Part shown: positions 42,615 to 50,408 of the stretch, one piece after another
How positions within the stretch are numbered: position 1 is the first letter of the stretch
Layout: every line of letters starts with the position of its first letter
Origin: Nitratireductor thuwali
Lineage (GTDB): Bacteria; Pseudomonadota; Alphaproteobacteria; Rhizobiales; Rhizobiaceae
DNA: 64,000 bases
Assembly: GCF_036621415.1 (NCBI RefSeq)
Contig: NZ_CP030941.1
Span: forward strand, 124,001-188,000
Reading direction: 5' to 3'
Position numbers and translations under genes: made by a program
The notes under the pieces: model-generated
Seen by the model: the letters and a program-made list of their open reading frames with translations, nothing else
Database searches by the model: none
Told to the model about the DNA's origin: nothing

Positions 42615-44115
42615 GCACGCTTCCCGTGCCAAATCCGCGCTGCTGTTCGACCAGGTCGACTGGGACTTCGATGCGCTGCGGCGGACCTACGACGCCATAG
42701 AGCGGGTGGCTTGCCAGGACCTTGGGCTGGACATCTATCCAAACCAGATCGAGATCATCTCCTCCGAACAGATGCTGGATGCCTATTCGTCCATCGGCAT
42801 GCCGCTGATGTATCGTCACTGGTCCTTCGGCAAGCATTTTCTCCACCATGAGCGGCTCTATCGCAAGGGAGCGCGAGGCCTTGCCTATGAGATCGTCATC
42901 AACTCGGACCCGTGCATCAGCTACTGTCTGGAAGAAAACACGATGCCGCTGCAGGCCCTCGTGATGGCGCATGCGGCCTTCGGGCATAACCACTTCTTCA
43001 AGGCCAATCACCTGTTCGAGCAATGGACCGACGCCGAAGGCATACTCGACTATCTGGACTATGCACGCCGCTATATCGCTCGCTGCGAGGAACAGCACGG
43101 TGCGGACGAAGTCGAGGCGGTGCTGGACGCGGCCCACGCGCTGATGCCGTCGGGCATCTTTCGGCACCGCCGCCCGCGGCAGCATTCCCTGCGTGAAGCG
43201 GAGGAGCAGCGCCAGAGACGGCGCGCGGCGGCGGAGCAGAATGTCTATTATCTGTGGAACACGATCCCCAACCGCCCCGGCCACGAGCGGGAGAGAGATG
43301 CCGCGATGCTGGAACGCAAGCGGGAAATGCGGCTGCCGGAGGAGAACCTGCTTTACTTCCTCGAGCATTACAGCCCTATCCTCAAGTCCTGGCAGCGCGA
43401 GATCCTCAGGATCGTCCGCAATGTCGGCCAGTATTTCTACCCGCAGAAGCAGACCAAGGTCATGAACGAGGGCTGTGCCTGCTTCGTGCACTATTACATT
43501 TTGAATGTGCTGCATGCCGAGGGCCGCCTGACGGATGGGGCGATGCTGGAAATCCTCCACAACCACACCAACGTGCTGACCCAGCCGGATTTCGACGATC
43601 CCCGTTTCGGCGGCATCAACCCGTATGCGCTGGGCTTTGCCATGATGCAGGACATACGCCGCATCTGCGAGGAGCCGGGCGAGGAAGACCGCGAGTGGTT
43701 TCCCGATATTGCCGGCAAGGGCGACTGGCGAAACGTGCTGAAGCACGCCTGGGCGAACTATCGCGACGAGAGTTTCATCCAGCAGTTCCTCAGTCCCGCG
43801 GTGATGCGCCGGTTCCGGATGTTTGCGCTGTCCGACGATGCCGGCGACCCCTATTATACCGTGACCGGCATCCATGACGCCCGCGGCTACCGGCATCTGC
43901 GGGACGTGCTGGCCAGCAACCACGACATATCCACCCTGGAACCGGACATCCAGGTGGTCGACGCCGACCTTCTGGGGGATCGTTGCCTGCACCTGCGCGC
44001 CTCGCGACGCGAGGGCGTGCCGCTGGACAGTTCCAGCAGGGAGGCGACGCTCAGGCATGTCGAGCGGCTCTGGGGATACAAGGTCGCGCTCGAGGAAGTG
44101 GAACCGGGCCGCTGA
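42607..44115 (+). CDS. SpoVR family protein (YcgB)
   Basis: This 502-residue protein has the SpoVR/YcgB core, including YPNQIEIISSEQMLDAY, MPLMYRHWSFGK, HAAFGHNHFFK and MNEGCACFVHYYI. The His/Cys-rich stretch could bind metal. In E. coli ycgB and yeaGH share stress-sigma control. The ATG at 42607, behind GGGAGAAAGAC, overlaps yeaH; an ATG five codons before is the alternative. It is the third and last gene of the stress operon. Confidence 0.92.
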   Translation: MAEHASRAKSALLFDQVDWDFDALRRTYDAIERVACQDLGLDIYPNQIEIISSEQMLDAYSSIGMPLMYRHWSFGKHFLHHERLYRKGARGLAYEIVINSDPCISYCLEENTMPLQALVMAHAAFGHNHFFKANHLFEQWTDAEGILDYLDYARRYIARCEEQHGADEVEAVLDAAHALMPSGIFRHRRPRQHSLREAEEQRQRRRAAAEQNVYYLWNTIPNRPGHERERDAAMLERKREMRLPEENLLYFLEHYSPILKSWQREILRIVRNVGQYFYPQKQTKVMNEGCACFVHYYILNVLHAEGRLTDGAMLEILHNHTNVLTQPDFDDPRFGGINPYALGFAMMQDIRRICEEPGEEDREWFPDIAGKGDWRNVLKHAWANYRDESFIQQFLSPAVMRRFRMFALSDDAGDPYYTVTGIHDARGYRHLRDVLASNHDISTLEPDIQVVDADLLGDRCLHLRASRREGVPLDSSSREATLRHVERLWGYKVALEEVEPGR

Positions 44116-44183
44116 CGCAGGCCCTAGCCGCCCATATGCATTTGCAAGCGAGACCAGGCACCACGGCCGGAGTACGGCCCGTT

Positions 44184-44229
44184 CGATCATGATATCGTGA
44201 TCGAGGAACAGTCTCACAAGCACACTGTT
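44184..44229 (+). promoter_or_regulatory. Palindrome abutting a GGAAC-N16-TGTT promoter candidate
   Basis: CGATCATGAT-ATCGTGATCG (44184-44203) is a 20-base palindrome with one mismatched pair. One base later GGAAC (44205-44209) is followed after 16 bases by TGTT (44226-44229), close to the GGAAC-N16/17-CGTT promoters of the alphaproteobacterial general stress sigma factor EcfG. It lies 148 bases before the operon starting at 44377. Confidence 0.5.
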
Positions 44230-44261
44230 ATGGACAGGTAATCCCGAGCGCCGGGCGCCAG

Positions 44262-44309
44262 AAGCAGTTCCACGGAAAGTGGAAACCGGTTTCCCGTCCG
44301 GAATTGCGC
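44262..44309. repeat. Rhizobial-type intergenic palindrome, copy 5
   Basis: AGCAGTTCCACGGAAAGTGG and CCGTCCGGAATTGCGC form the first half of the element; the second half is absent. It lies in the 261-base gap between ycgB and the membrane protein gene. Confidence 0.65.
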
Positions 44310-44376
44310 GCCATCGAATCCCCGGATCGGATGCCGCAGTCGCCCACCGCCCGCTCGGACTGCAGCGGAGGATGAC

Positions 44377-44865
44377 ATGACAAGAACGCTCGATTGGAAA
44401 GCCGCGATAGCGGCCGGCATCGTCGCCGGTGTCGTGTTCATGATGCTGGAAATGCTTCTCGTACAGATGTTCCAGCCGATGAGCATGTGGGCGCCGCCCC
44501 GCATGATCGCGGCGATGGCCATGGGCCGCGAAATCCTGCCGCCGCCCGATACGTTCGATGCCATGGCGCTGATGGTGGCCATGCTGATCCACTTCCCGCT
44601 GTCGATCATCTACGCCATCATTCTCGGGTGGATTATCAGCCGGTGGGAACTGGGCCTGATGGCGGCCATGATTGCCGGCCTCGTGTTCGGACTGGTGATC
44701 TACGTGGTGAACTTCTACGGCTTCACCGCGGTTTTCCCGTGGTTCGCCGATGCGCGCGGCTGGGTCGCCCTCTTCTCGCACGCCATGTTCGGCCTCGTGC
44801 TCGGCCTGGTCTACGAACCCCTGGAGAGACACGATGAACGGCACAAGACAGCATCTCAGCTTTGA
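44377..44865 (+). CDS. Conserved four-helix membrane protein (162 residues)
   Basis: Hydrophobic segments near residues 9-32, 62-85, 88-112 and 130-150 predict four membrane helices. The MWAPPRMIAAMAMGREILPPP stretch between the first two is typical of a small uncharacterised membrane family in rhizobia. I cannot assign a function; transporter names sometimes given to such proteins are not supported by the sequence. It begins the operon 44377-49553 and its end overlaps the DUF427 gene by 32 bases. Confidence 0.75.
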   Translation: MTRTLDWKAAIAAGIVAGVVFMMLEMLLVQMFQPMSMWAPPRMIAAMAMGREILPPPDTFDAMALMVAMLIHFPLSIIYAIILGWIISRWELGLMAAMIAGLVFGLVIYVVNFYGFTAVFPWFADARGWVALFSHAMFGLVLGLVYEPLERHDERHKTASQL

Positions 44866-45586
44866 GCCTAGCCCGAAGCGCATCCGCGCCATTGTCGGCG
44901 ACGAGGCCGTTGCGGATTCGGTCGACGCGGTGCTCCTGCTGGAGAAAGGCCATATGCCGGTCTATTACTTTCCGCGCAGGGATGTGCGCCTCGACCTGAT
45001 GGAGCGGACGGACCACGCCACCCATTGTCCGTTCAAGGGCGATGCCTCCTACTGGAACGTGAGGATCGGCACGAAGCGGCTGGAAAACGCCGCATGGAGC
45101 TATGAGAGCCCGACCCCGGAATCGGACCAGATCAAAGGCCACGTCGCATTCTATTGGGACAGGCTCGACCGCCGGTTCGAGGAGGACGAGGAGGTGTTCG
45201 GCCATCCCCGCGACCCGTATCACCGCATCGACGTCCGGCCCAGCTCGCGCGAGGTGAAGGTGGTGTTCGCCGGCCAGACGGTCGCCCGCACCCACCGCGC
45301 CCTCTACCTGTTCGAGACCGGCCTGCCGACGCGCTACTACATCCCGCCCGGGGATGTCCGGAGCGAGTTCCTTGTGCCTTCGCAGCGGACCTCGATCTGT
45401 CCCTATAAGGGCACGGCCTCATACTGGTCGCTGAAGGTCGATGACGAAGCCGCGGAGAATGCGGTCTGGGCCTATGAGAACCCGCTGCCGGAGTGCCCGC
45501 GGATCAAGGGCCATTTCTGCTTCTATCCCGAGCAGGTCGAGCAGATCTCGGTGGCGCGCAAGGGACTGCGGGAAGACATCGCCTGA
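44834..45586 (+). CDS. Tandem DUF427 domain protein
   Basis: This 250-residue soluble protein contains two DUF427 units. Each has the signature of a YYFPRRDV or RYYIPPGDV strand followed by a CPFKGDASYW or CPYKGTASYW motif and a WSYE/WAYE..P segment; repeats cover about 12-125 and 140-245. The tryptophan-rich cleft of DUF427 domains is conserved in both halves. Function is unknown. ATG 44834 overlaps the preceding gene, consistent with translational coupling. Confidence 0.88.
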   Translation: MNGTRQHLSFEPSPKRIRAIVGDEAVADSVDAVLLLEKGHMPVYYFPRRDVRLDLMERTDHATHCPFKGDASYWNVRIGTKRLENAAWSYESPTPESDQIKGHVAFYWDRLDRRFEEDEEVFGHPRDPYHRIDVRPSSREVKVVFAGQTVARTHRALYLFETGLPTRYYIPPGDVRSEFLVPSQRTSICPYKGTASYWSLKVDDEAAENAVWAYENPLPECPRIKGHFCFYPEQVEQISVARKGLREDIA

Positions 45587-45661
45587 GGCGTTGCGCAGAC
45601 CGCTCTTCCGGTGAAGGGCCGGTGCTCCGGCGAGACAAGAGGAGAAGCGGAGCTGTCCGAG

Positions 45662-47383
45662 ATGGAAAGCGACGACGCCATACGCGACCTGGCCATGATC
45701 GGCGACCGGCGCACGGTCGCCCTGCTCAACCGGCGGGGCGATATACTGTGGTACTGCCCGGGCCGGTTCGACAGCCCAAGCCTTTTCGCCTCGCTGCTTG
45801 ATCCGGGAGGCGGATCCTGGCGGCTCGATGTCGCCGAAGCCCGGCCCCTTCGCCGCGCCTATGTCGACGACAGCGCCGTCCTGCAGACCGTCCTGGCGGT
45901 GCCTGGCGGCGAGTGGACCATCACCGACTTCATGCCCGCCGGTCCGGACGCGCCGGAAGGGCTCGTCTGCCGTCTTTTCTCCGCCCCTCCCCGCGACATG
46001 CGGTTCGTCCTCGAGCCGCGGCCGAACTATGGCGGCAATCCGGCGACCTTCGAGATCGCCGGGGCCGTGGCCATAACCGACGGAAGGCATCGCCTCTACA
46101 CCTCGTGTCCGCTGAGCATCGACGGCGGCGCGATCGGGTTCACGGTGCCGCAAGGCCGTGAGGGCTGGGCCGTCCTTGCCGGCGGCGAACTTCCCCGGCC
46201 CGATCGCGCCGGGATCGAGGGTTGGCTCTCCGCCACGGTCGAGCATTGGCGCCGGCTGTTCTCCGGCGCCTCCTATTCGGGTCCCTATGAACGCGAGGTC
46301 TCGGCCTCCCTGCGGGCGCTCAGGCTCCTGACGCACGAGAAGACGGGCGGCATCGTCGCCGCCGCCACCGCCTCGCTCCCCGAAATTGCCGGCGGCAGCG
46401 CCAACTGGGACTACCGCTATGTCTGGCTGCGGGATGCTGGCATGATCGTCAGCGCCCTCGCGCGGCTGGGCGGCGATCTTACCGAGGGCGAGCGCTATCT
46501 CGATTTCATCTGCTCCTCGCGCGGCAGCTCCAGGCATTACCCGGTGCCCGTCTTCACCACGCTCGACTATGAAAAGGCGCCGCCGGAGCAGCTTCTCGAC
46601 CTGGCCGGGCATCTGGAAAGCCGCCCGGTGCGCATCGGCAACGATGCCCGCGACCAGTTGCAGCTCGATGCCTTCGCCAATGTGCTGCTTGCGGCCAAGC
46701 TCATCTACCAGCGGACGGAGCGGAGGCCACACTGGGACACGGTTGCCGCCATCGCCGATTTCCTGGCCGCGCACTGGCACGAGCCCGACCACGGCATCTG
46801 GGAAGAGCCGGTCACGCGCCAATATACCGCCGGAAAGGTGGTCGCCGCCTGCGGGCTCGATTCGCTCGCCGGCTTCTCGCCGGATCCGGAGCAAGCCGCG
46901 CGCTGGCGGGCGGCCGTGCGGGACATCCGCGCTTTCGTGGCGGAGAATTGCCTGACGTCGAGGGGCGCCTACGCGGTCTATGCCGGCAGCGAGGAGGTCG
47001 ACGTTTCGGCCGCGCTGTTTCCCGTCTGGGCCTATACCGCGCCAGACACGCCGGAGATGCTGGCGACCATGGCGGCACTGGAACACGAGTGGTCGTGGAA
47101 CGGTTTGCTCTACTGGCGTCGCCTGGAATGCTCCGATTCCCGCAAGGAAGGCGCTTTCCTGGCGGGCACTTTCTGGGTCGCCCAGTATTGGATCATGCGC
47201 GGTGAGGTGGAGCGTGCCCGGGGCATCCTGGATGCCGCCCTCGCCTGCGCCAACGATCTCGGGCTGTTTGCGGAGGAAGGAGACCCGGAGGCCGGACGCA
47301 TGCTCGGAAACTTTCCCCAGGCATTCGTCCATTCCGCCTTCATCGGCGCCGTGATCGACCTCAAGGCCGCTCTCGACCCATGA
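45662..47383 (+). CDS. Glycoside hydrolase family 15 (glucoamylase/trehalase-like)
   Basis: This 573-residue protein has an N-terminal beta-rich domain (MIGDRRTVALLNRRGDILWYCPGRFDSPSLFASLLD) and a C-terminal (alpha/alpha)6 barrel from about residue 215. Barrel motifs are NWDYRYVWLRDAGMI, the general-acid region GIWEEP and the second carboxylate region FAEEGDPEAGRMLGNFPQAF. There is no signal peptide, so it acts on intracellular alpha-glucosides such as trehalose or maltosides. ATG 45662 is preferred, with GGAG 9 bases upstream. In a stress operon it would turn over a stored osmolyte. Confidence 0.9.
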   Translation: MESDDAIRDLAMIGDRRTVALLNRRGDILWYCPGRFDSPSLFASLLDPGGGSWRLDVAEARPLRRAYVDDSAVLQTVLAVPGGEWTITDFMPAGPDAPEGLVCRLFSAPPRDMRFVLEPRPNYGGNPATFEIAGAVAITDGRHRLYTSCPLSIDGGAIGFTVPQGREGWAVLAGGELPRPDRAGIEGWLSATVEHWRRLFSGASYSGPYEREVSASLRALRLLTHEKTGGIVAAATASLPEIAGGSANWDYRYVWLRDAGMIVSALARLGGDLTEGERYLDFICSSRGSSRHYPVPVFTTLDYEKAPPEQLLDLAGHLESRPVRIGNDARDQLQLDAFANVLLAAKLIYQRTERRPHWDTVAAIADFLAAHWHEPDHGIWEEPVTRQYTAGKVVAACGLDSLAGFSPDPEQAARWRAAVRDIRAFVAENCLTSRGAYAVYAGSEEVDVSAALFPVWAYTAPDTPEMLATMAALEHEWSWNGLLYWRRLECSDSRKEGAFLAGTFWVAQYWIMRGEVERARGILDAALACANDLGLFAEEGDPEAGRMLGNFPQAFVHSAFIGAVIDLKAALDP

Positions 47384-47408
47384 CGCCCAACCATCCAAGG
47401 AGAAGATC

Positions 47409-48188
47409 ATGACCGACAAGCTGAAGGACAGGGTCGCCATCGTTACCGGCTCGGATTCGGGCATTGGCCAGGCCACGGCCAAGGCCTTCGCGGAAGAAGG
47501 CGCCGACGTGACGATCACCTATTTCCACGATGAAAAGGGCGCGCAGGAGACGCGTGGCCAGGTGGAGGCGGCGGGCCGGCGCGCCCTCGTCGTCCAGTGC
47601 GACCAGCGCGACCCGGCGCAGGTGGAGCGCGTCTTCCGGGAGACGGAGGACAAGCTCGGCACCCCCTTCGTCCTGGTCAACAATGCCGGCATCGATTCCA
47701 CCGGCAAGCAGGTGGCCGACATGCCGCCGGAAGACTGGGACCGGGAGATCAAGACCAATCTCTACGGCCCCTTCTATTGCTGCCAGCACTTCATCCGTAT
47801 GCGGCGGGCCGCCGGCGGCAAGGGCAAGATCGTAAACGTCACCTCCGTGCATCAGGACATTCCGCGCATCGGCTCGGCCGGCTACGACTGCGCCAAAGGC
47901 GGCCTGCGCAATCTCACCCGCACGCTGTGCCTGGAGCTTGCGCCCGACCGCATCAACGTCAACAACATCGCGCCGGGCATGGTGATGACGCCGATGAACC
48001 AGCCGGCGGTGGAAGACCGCAAGGTTTACGAGAAGCAGGTCCAGAGCATTCCCTGGAAACGCGCCGCCGAGCCTTGGGAGATCGCCCATCTGGCGGTCTA
48101 CCTCGCCTCCGAAGATGCCGACTATGCCAGCGGCCAGACCTTCACGCTCGACGGCGGGCTGATGATGAATCTCGGCCAGGGCGCCTGA
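47409..48188 (+). CDS. Short-chain dehydrogenase/reductase
   Basis: This 259-residue classical SDR has the cofactor motif TGSDSGIG at 13-20, NNAG near residue 92, the catalytic Ser in VNVTSVHQD and the catalytic Tyr-x3-Lys in GYDCAKGG. It ends with the usual SGQTFTLDGGLMMN. Sequence is closest in style to glucose 1-dehydrogenases. It follows the GH15 gene by 25 bases, so glucose released there could be its substrate; this is inference. Confidence 0.87.
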   Translation: MTDKLKDRVAIVTGSDSGIGQATAKAFAEEGADVTITYFHDEKGAQETRGQVEAAGRRALVVQCDQRDPAQVERVFRETEDKLGTPFVLVNNAGIDSTGKQVADMPPEDWDREIKTNLYGPFYCCQHFIRMRRAAGGKGKIVNVTSVHQDIPRIGSAGYDCAKGGLRNLTRTLCLELAPDRINVNNIAPGMVMTPMNQPAVEDRKVYEKQVQSIPWKRAAEPWEIAHLAVYLASEDADYASGQTFTLDGGLMMNLGQGA

Positions 48189-48206
48189 GATAGGGGGAGT
48201 TCGGAG

Positions 48207-49553
48207 ATGGCCAAGCGATACGACCTCGTCATTATCGGCACCGGAACGGCGGCGACGGTCGCGGCGATGCGCGTGCGCGGCGCTGGCCGGAGCGTCGCCG
48301 TCGTCGATTTCCGCCCCTTTGGCGGCACATGCCCGCTACGCGGCTGCGATCCGAAGAAGATGCTGGTAGCCGGCGCCATGGCGGCCGACCACGCCGTTCG
48401 TATGCACGGCAAGGGCGTTGCCGGCGACACGCGCATCGACTGGCCGGATCTGATCGCCTTCAAGCGCAGCTTCACGGACCCGGTGCCGGGGAACCGCGAA
48501 GAGGCGTTTGCCGACAAGGGCATCGACACCTTTCACGGGCAAGCGCGCTTCACCGGCCGCAATATGCTGGAGGTCGACGGCGAGGCACTCCAAGCCGATC
48601 ACATCCTGATCGCCTCGGGCGCCGAGCCCATGAAGCTCGGCATTCCGGGCGAGGAGCATCTGATCGACAATGAACGGTTCCTCGAGCTGGAAGCCCTTCC
48701 CCGCCGGATCGCGCTGGTCGGCGGCGGCTATATCGCCGCCGAGTTCTCGCATATAGCGGCGCGCGCGGGTGCACAGGTGACGGTCCTGCAGCGCGGAAAG
48801 CGCATGCTCAAGCATTTCGAGCCGGAACTGGTCGACTGGCTCATGGAAAAGTTCGAGACGTTTGGAATCGATGTGCGCACCGGCACGGTCGTCGAAGCGA
48901 TCGAAAAGGAAGCGGACGGATACCGGGTGAAAGCCTCGTCCGACGGGCGACGGATTGACGTCGAGGCGGACTTGGTCGTGCATGCGGCGGGCCGGGTGCC
49001 GGCTCTCGGCAGCCTCGATCCGGACGCCGCGAACGTCGCGGTGAAGGATGGCCGCTTGCAGCTCAACGAATATCTGCAGAGCGTTTCGAACCCGGCGGTC
49101 TATGCGGCAGGCGATGCCGCGCAGATGGGGCCGCCGCTGACGCCGGTGTCGAGCCACGACGCGAAGGTGGTGGCGGCCAACCTTCTGGAAGGCAACCGCC
49201 ACAAGCCGGACTATAGCGGCGTACCGAGCGTGGCTTTTACGATCCCGCCCATCGCGGCTGTGGGGCTGAGCGAAGCCGAAGCGCGCCGGAAAGGGCTCAA
49301 AATCCGCGTGAAAGCGCAAAAGGCGTCCGACTGGTTCACGGCGCGCCAGGCGGCCGAACCCACCTACGGGTTCAAGGTGATTGCCGATGAGGGGACGGAT
49401 CACATCCTCGGCGCCCACCTGGTCGGACCGCATGCCGACGAGGTGATCAATGTTTTTGCCCTGGCGATCCGCCACGGTCTCACGGCGGAGCAGTTGAAGG
49501 CGACCATGTTCGCCTATCCCACCGGCGCCTCGGACATGAGCTATATGGTGTGA
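48207..49553 (+). CDS. Glutathione-reductase-like FAD oxidoreductase with altered C-terminal motif
   Basis: This 448-residue two-dinucleotide-binding flavoprotein has FAD site GTGTAATVAA near 11-20, redox disulfide Cys42-Cys47 in GGTCPLRGCDPKK, NAD(P) site GGGYIAAEFSH and a second FAD motif AAGDAAQMG. The dimer-interface His-Pro-Thr motif of glutathione and mercuric reductases reads Tyr-Pro-Thr (FAYPTGASDM), so the catalytic His is missing. It may reduce a different acceptor. It closes the operon and is convergent with the TVP38 gene 22 bases away. Confidence 0.88.
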   Translation: MAKRYDLVIIGTGTAATVAAMRVRGAGRSVAVVDFRPFGGTCPLRGCDPKKMLVAGAMAADHAVRMHGKGVAGDTRIDWPDLIAFKRSFTDPVPGNREEAFADKGIDTFHGQARFTGRNMLEVDGEALQADHILIASGAEPMKLGIPGEEHLIDNERFLELEALPRRIALVGGGYIAAEFSHIAARAGAQVTVLQRGKRMLKHFEPELVDWLMEKFETFGIDVRTGTVVEAIEKEADGYRVKASSDGRRIDVEADLVVHAAGRVPALGSLDPDAANVAVKDGRLQLNEYLQSVSNPAVYAAGDAAQMGPPLTPVSSHDAKVVAANLLEGNRHKPDYSGVPSVAFTIPPIAAVGLSEAEARRKGLKIRVKAQKASDWFTARQAAEPTYGFKVIADEGTDHILGAHLVGPHADEVINVFALAIRHGLTAEQLKATMFAYPTGASDMSYMV

Positions 49554-49575
49554 CCTTGAGCCGAAATGAACTGAA

Positions 49576-50283
49576 CTAGCGGGTTCGATACCGGTCCCAC
49601 AGGAGCTTGAGTCCGACGGGCACGAGCGTGATGCCGCCGACGATGAGAGCGATGATCATCATGCGCGCCGGATCGGCGGTGATGAACTCCTCACCGAAAT
49701 AGGCGAGCAGAAAGCTGATCGGGATGACCCCGACGAGCGTCGCGATCGCAAACCGCCAGAAGGCGAGCGGCGTCAGCCCCGCTGCATAGCTGATGGCATC
49801 GAAGGAAATGGGAACGAGCCGGGAAGCGAAGACGGCCGCCATCAGCCAGTTCTGCGACCGGTCCTTGCGGAGCTGGTCGAGGAGCGGTTCGACCCTCGAC
49901 CAGCGTCGCACGACTTCATAACCGAAGATCCGGGCGATCCAGAAGGCGGCGATGGCCCCTGCCACTGCGCCCGCCACGACGTAGATCGTGCCCAGCACGG
50001 GCCCGTAGACGGCGCCGGCCACCATCGCGATGGGGCCGCTGGGGATCGGACTCAGGACGATTGCCCCGGCGACCATCACGATGACCGCCAGCGGTCCCCA
50101 CATGCCGAACCGCCGGACCTGCCCCCGCAGCGCCTGCTCGTCGCCGAGAATCTCCAGCGCGCCGGACCGCCAGAGCCACCAGTACAGCCCTGCCAATGCG
50201 AGAACGATTGCGATCCCGATCGCGATCTTGAGCCACGGCGATCCGTCCCGGCGATCCTGCGCCGGTGGTCTCTGCCCGTTCAT
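49576..50283 (-). CDS. TVP38/TMEM64 family (DedA-like VTT) membrane protein
   Basis: This 235-residue protein has about six hydrophobic stretches and the VTT-domain motif with SPIPSGPIAMVAGAVYGP and FASRLVPISFDAISYAAGLT, the FxRxxP element included. VTT proteins are implicated in lipid scrambling or envelope transport of small ions; the substrate here is unknown. A Pro/Arg-rich N terminus precedes the first helix. It is leftward and separate from the quiC gene by 125 bases without a clear promoter. Confidence 0.88.
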   Translation of the reverse strand: MNGQRPPAQDRRDGSPWLKIAIGIAIVLALAGLYWWLWRSGALEILGDEQALRGQVRRFGMWGPLAVIVMVAGAIVLSPIPSGPIAMVAGAVYGPVLGTIYVVAGAVAGAIAAFWIARIFGYEVVRRWSRVEPLLDQLRKDRSQNWLMAAVFASRLVPISFDAISYAAGLTPLAFWRFAIATLVGVIPISFLLAYFGEEFITADPARMMIIALIVGGITLVPVGLKLLWDRYRTR

Positions 50284-50408
50284 CCGCTATCGGCGCCCTG
50301 GCCGCATGCCGGTCCTCGCCTGGTTCCTGCCGGTGAGACACAGTCCACGTTCCTTATGCGCTCGTGGAGCTTCTGAATATAGCTGCCCGGCAAGCAGATG
50401 TCCTGACC

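Noticed and set aside
42454..44892. 812-codon frame antisense to the ycgB gene
   Set aside because: Covers intact genes on the other strand and contains stretches of low-complexity His/Arg.
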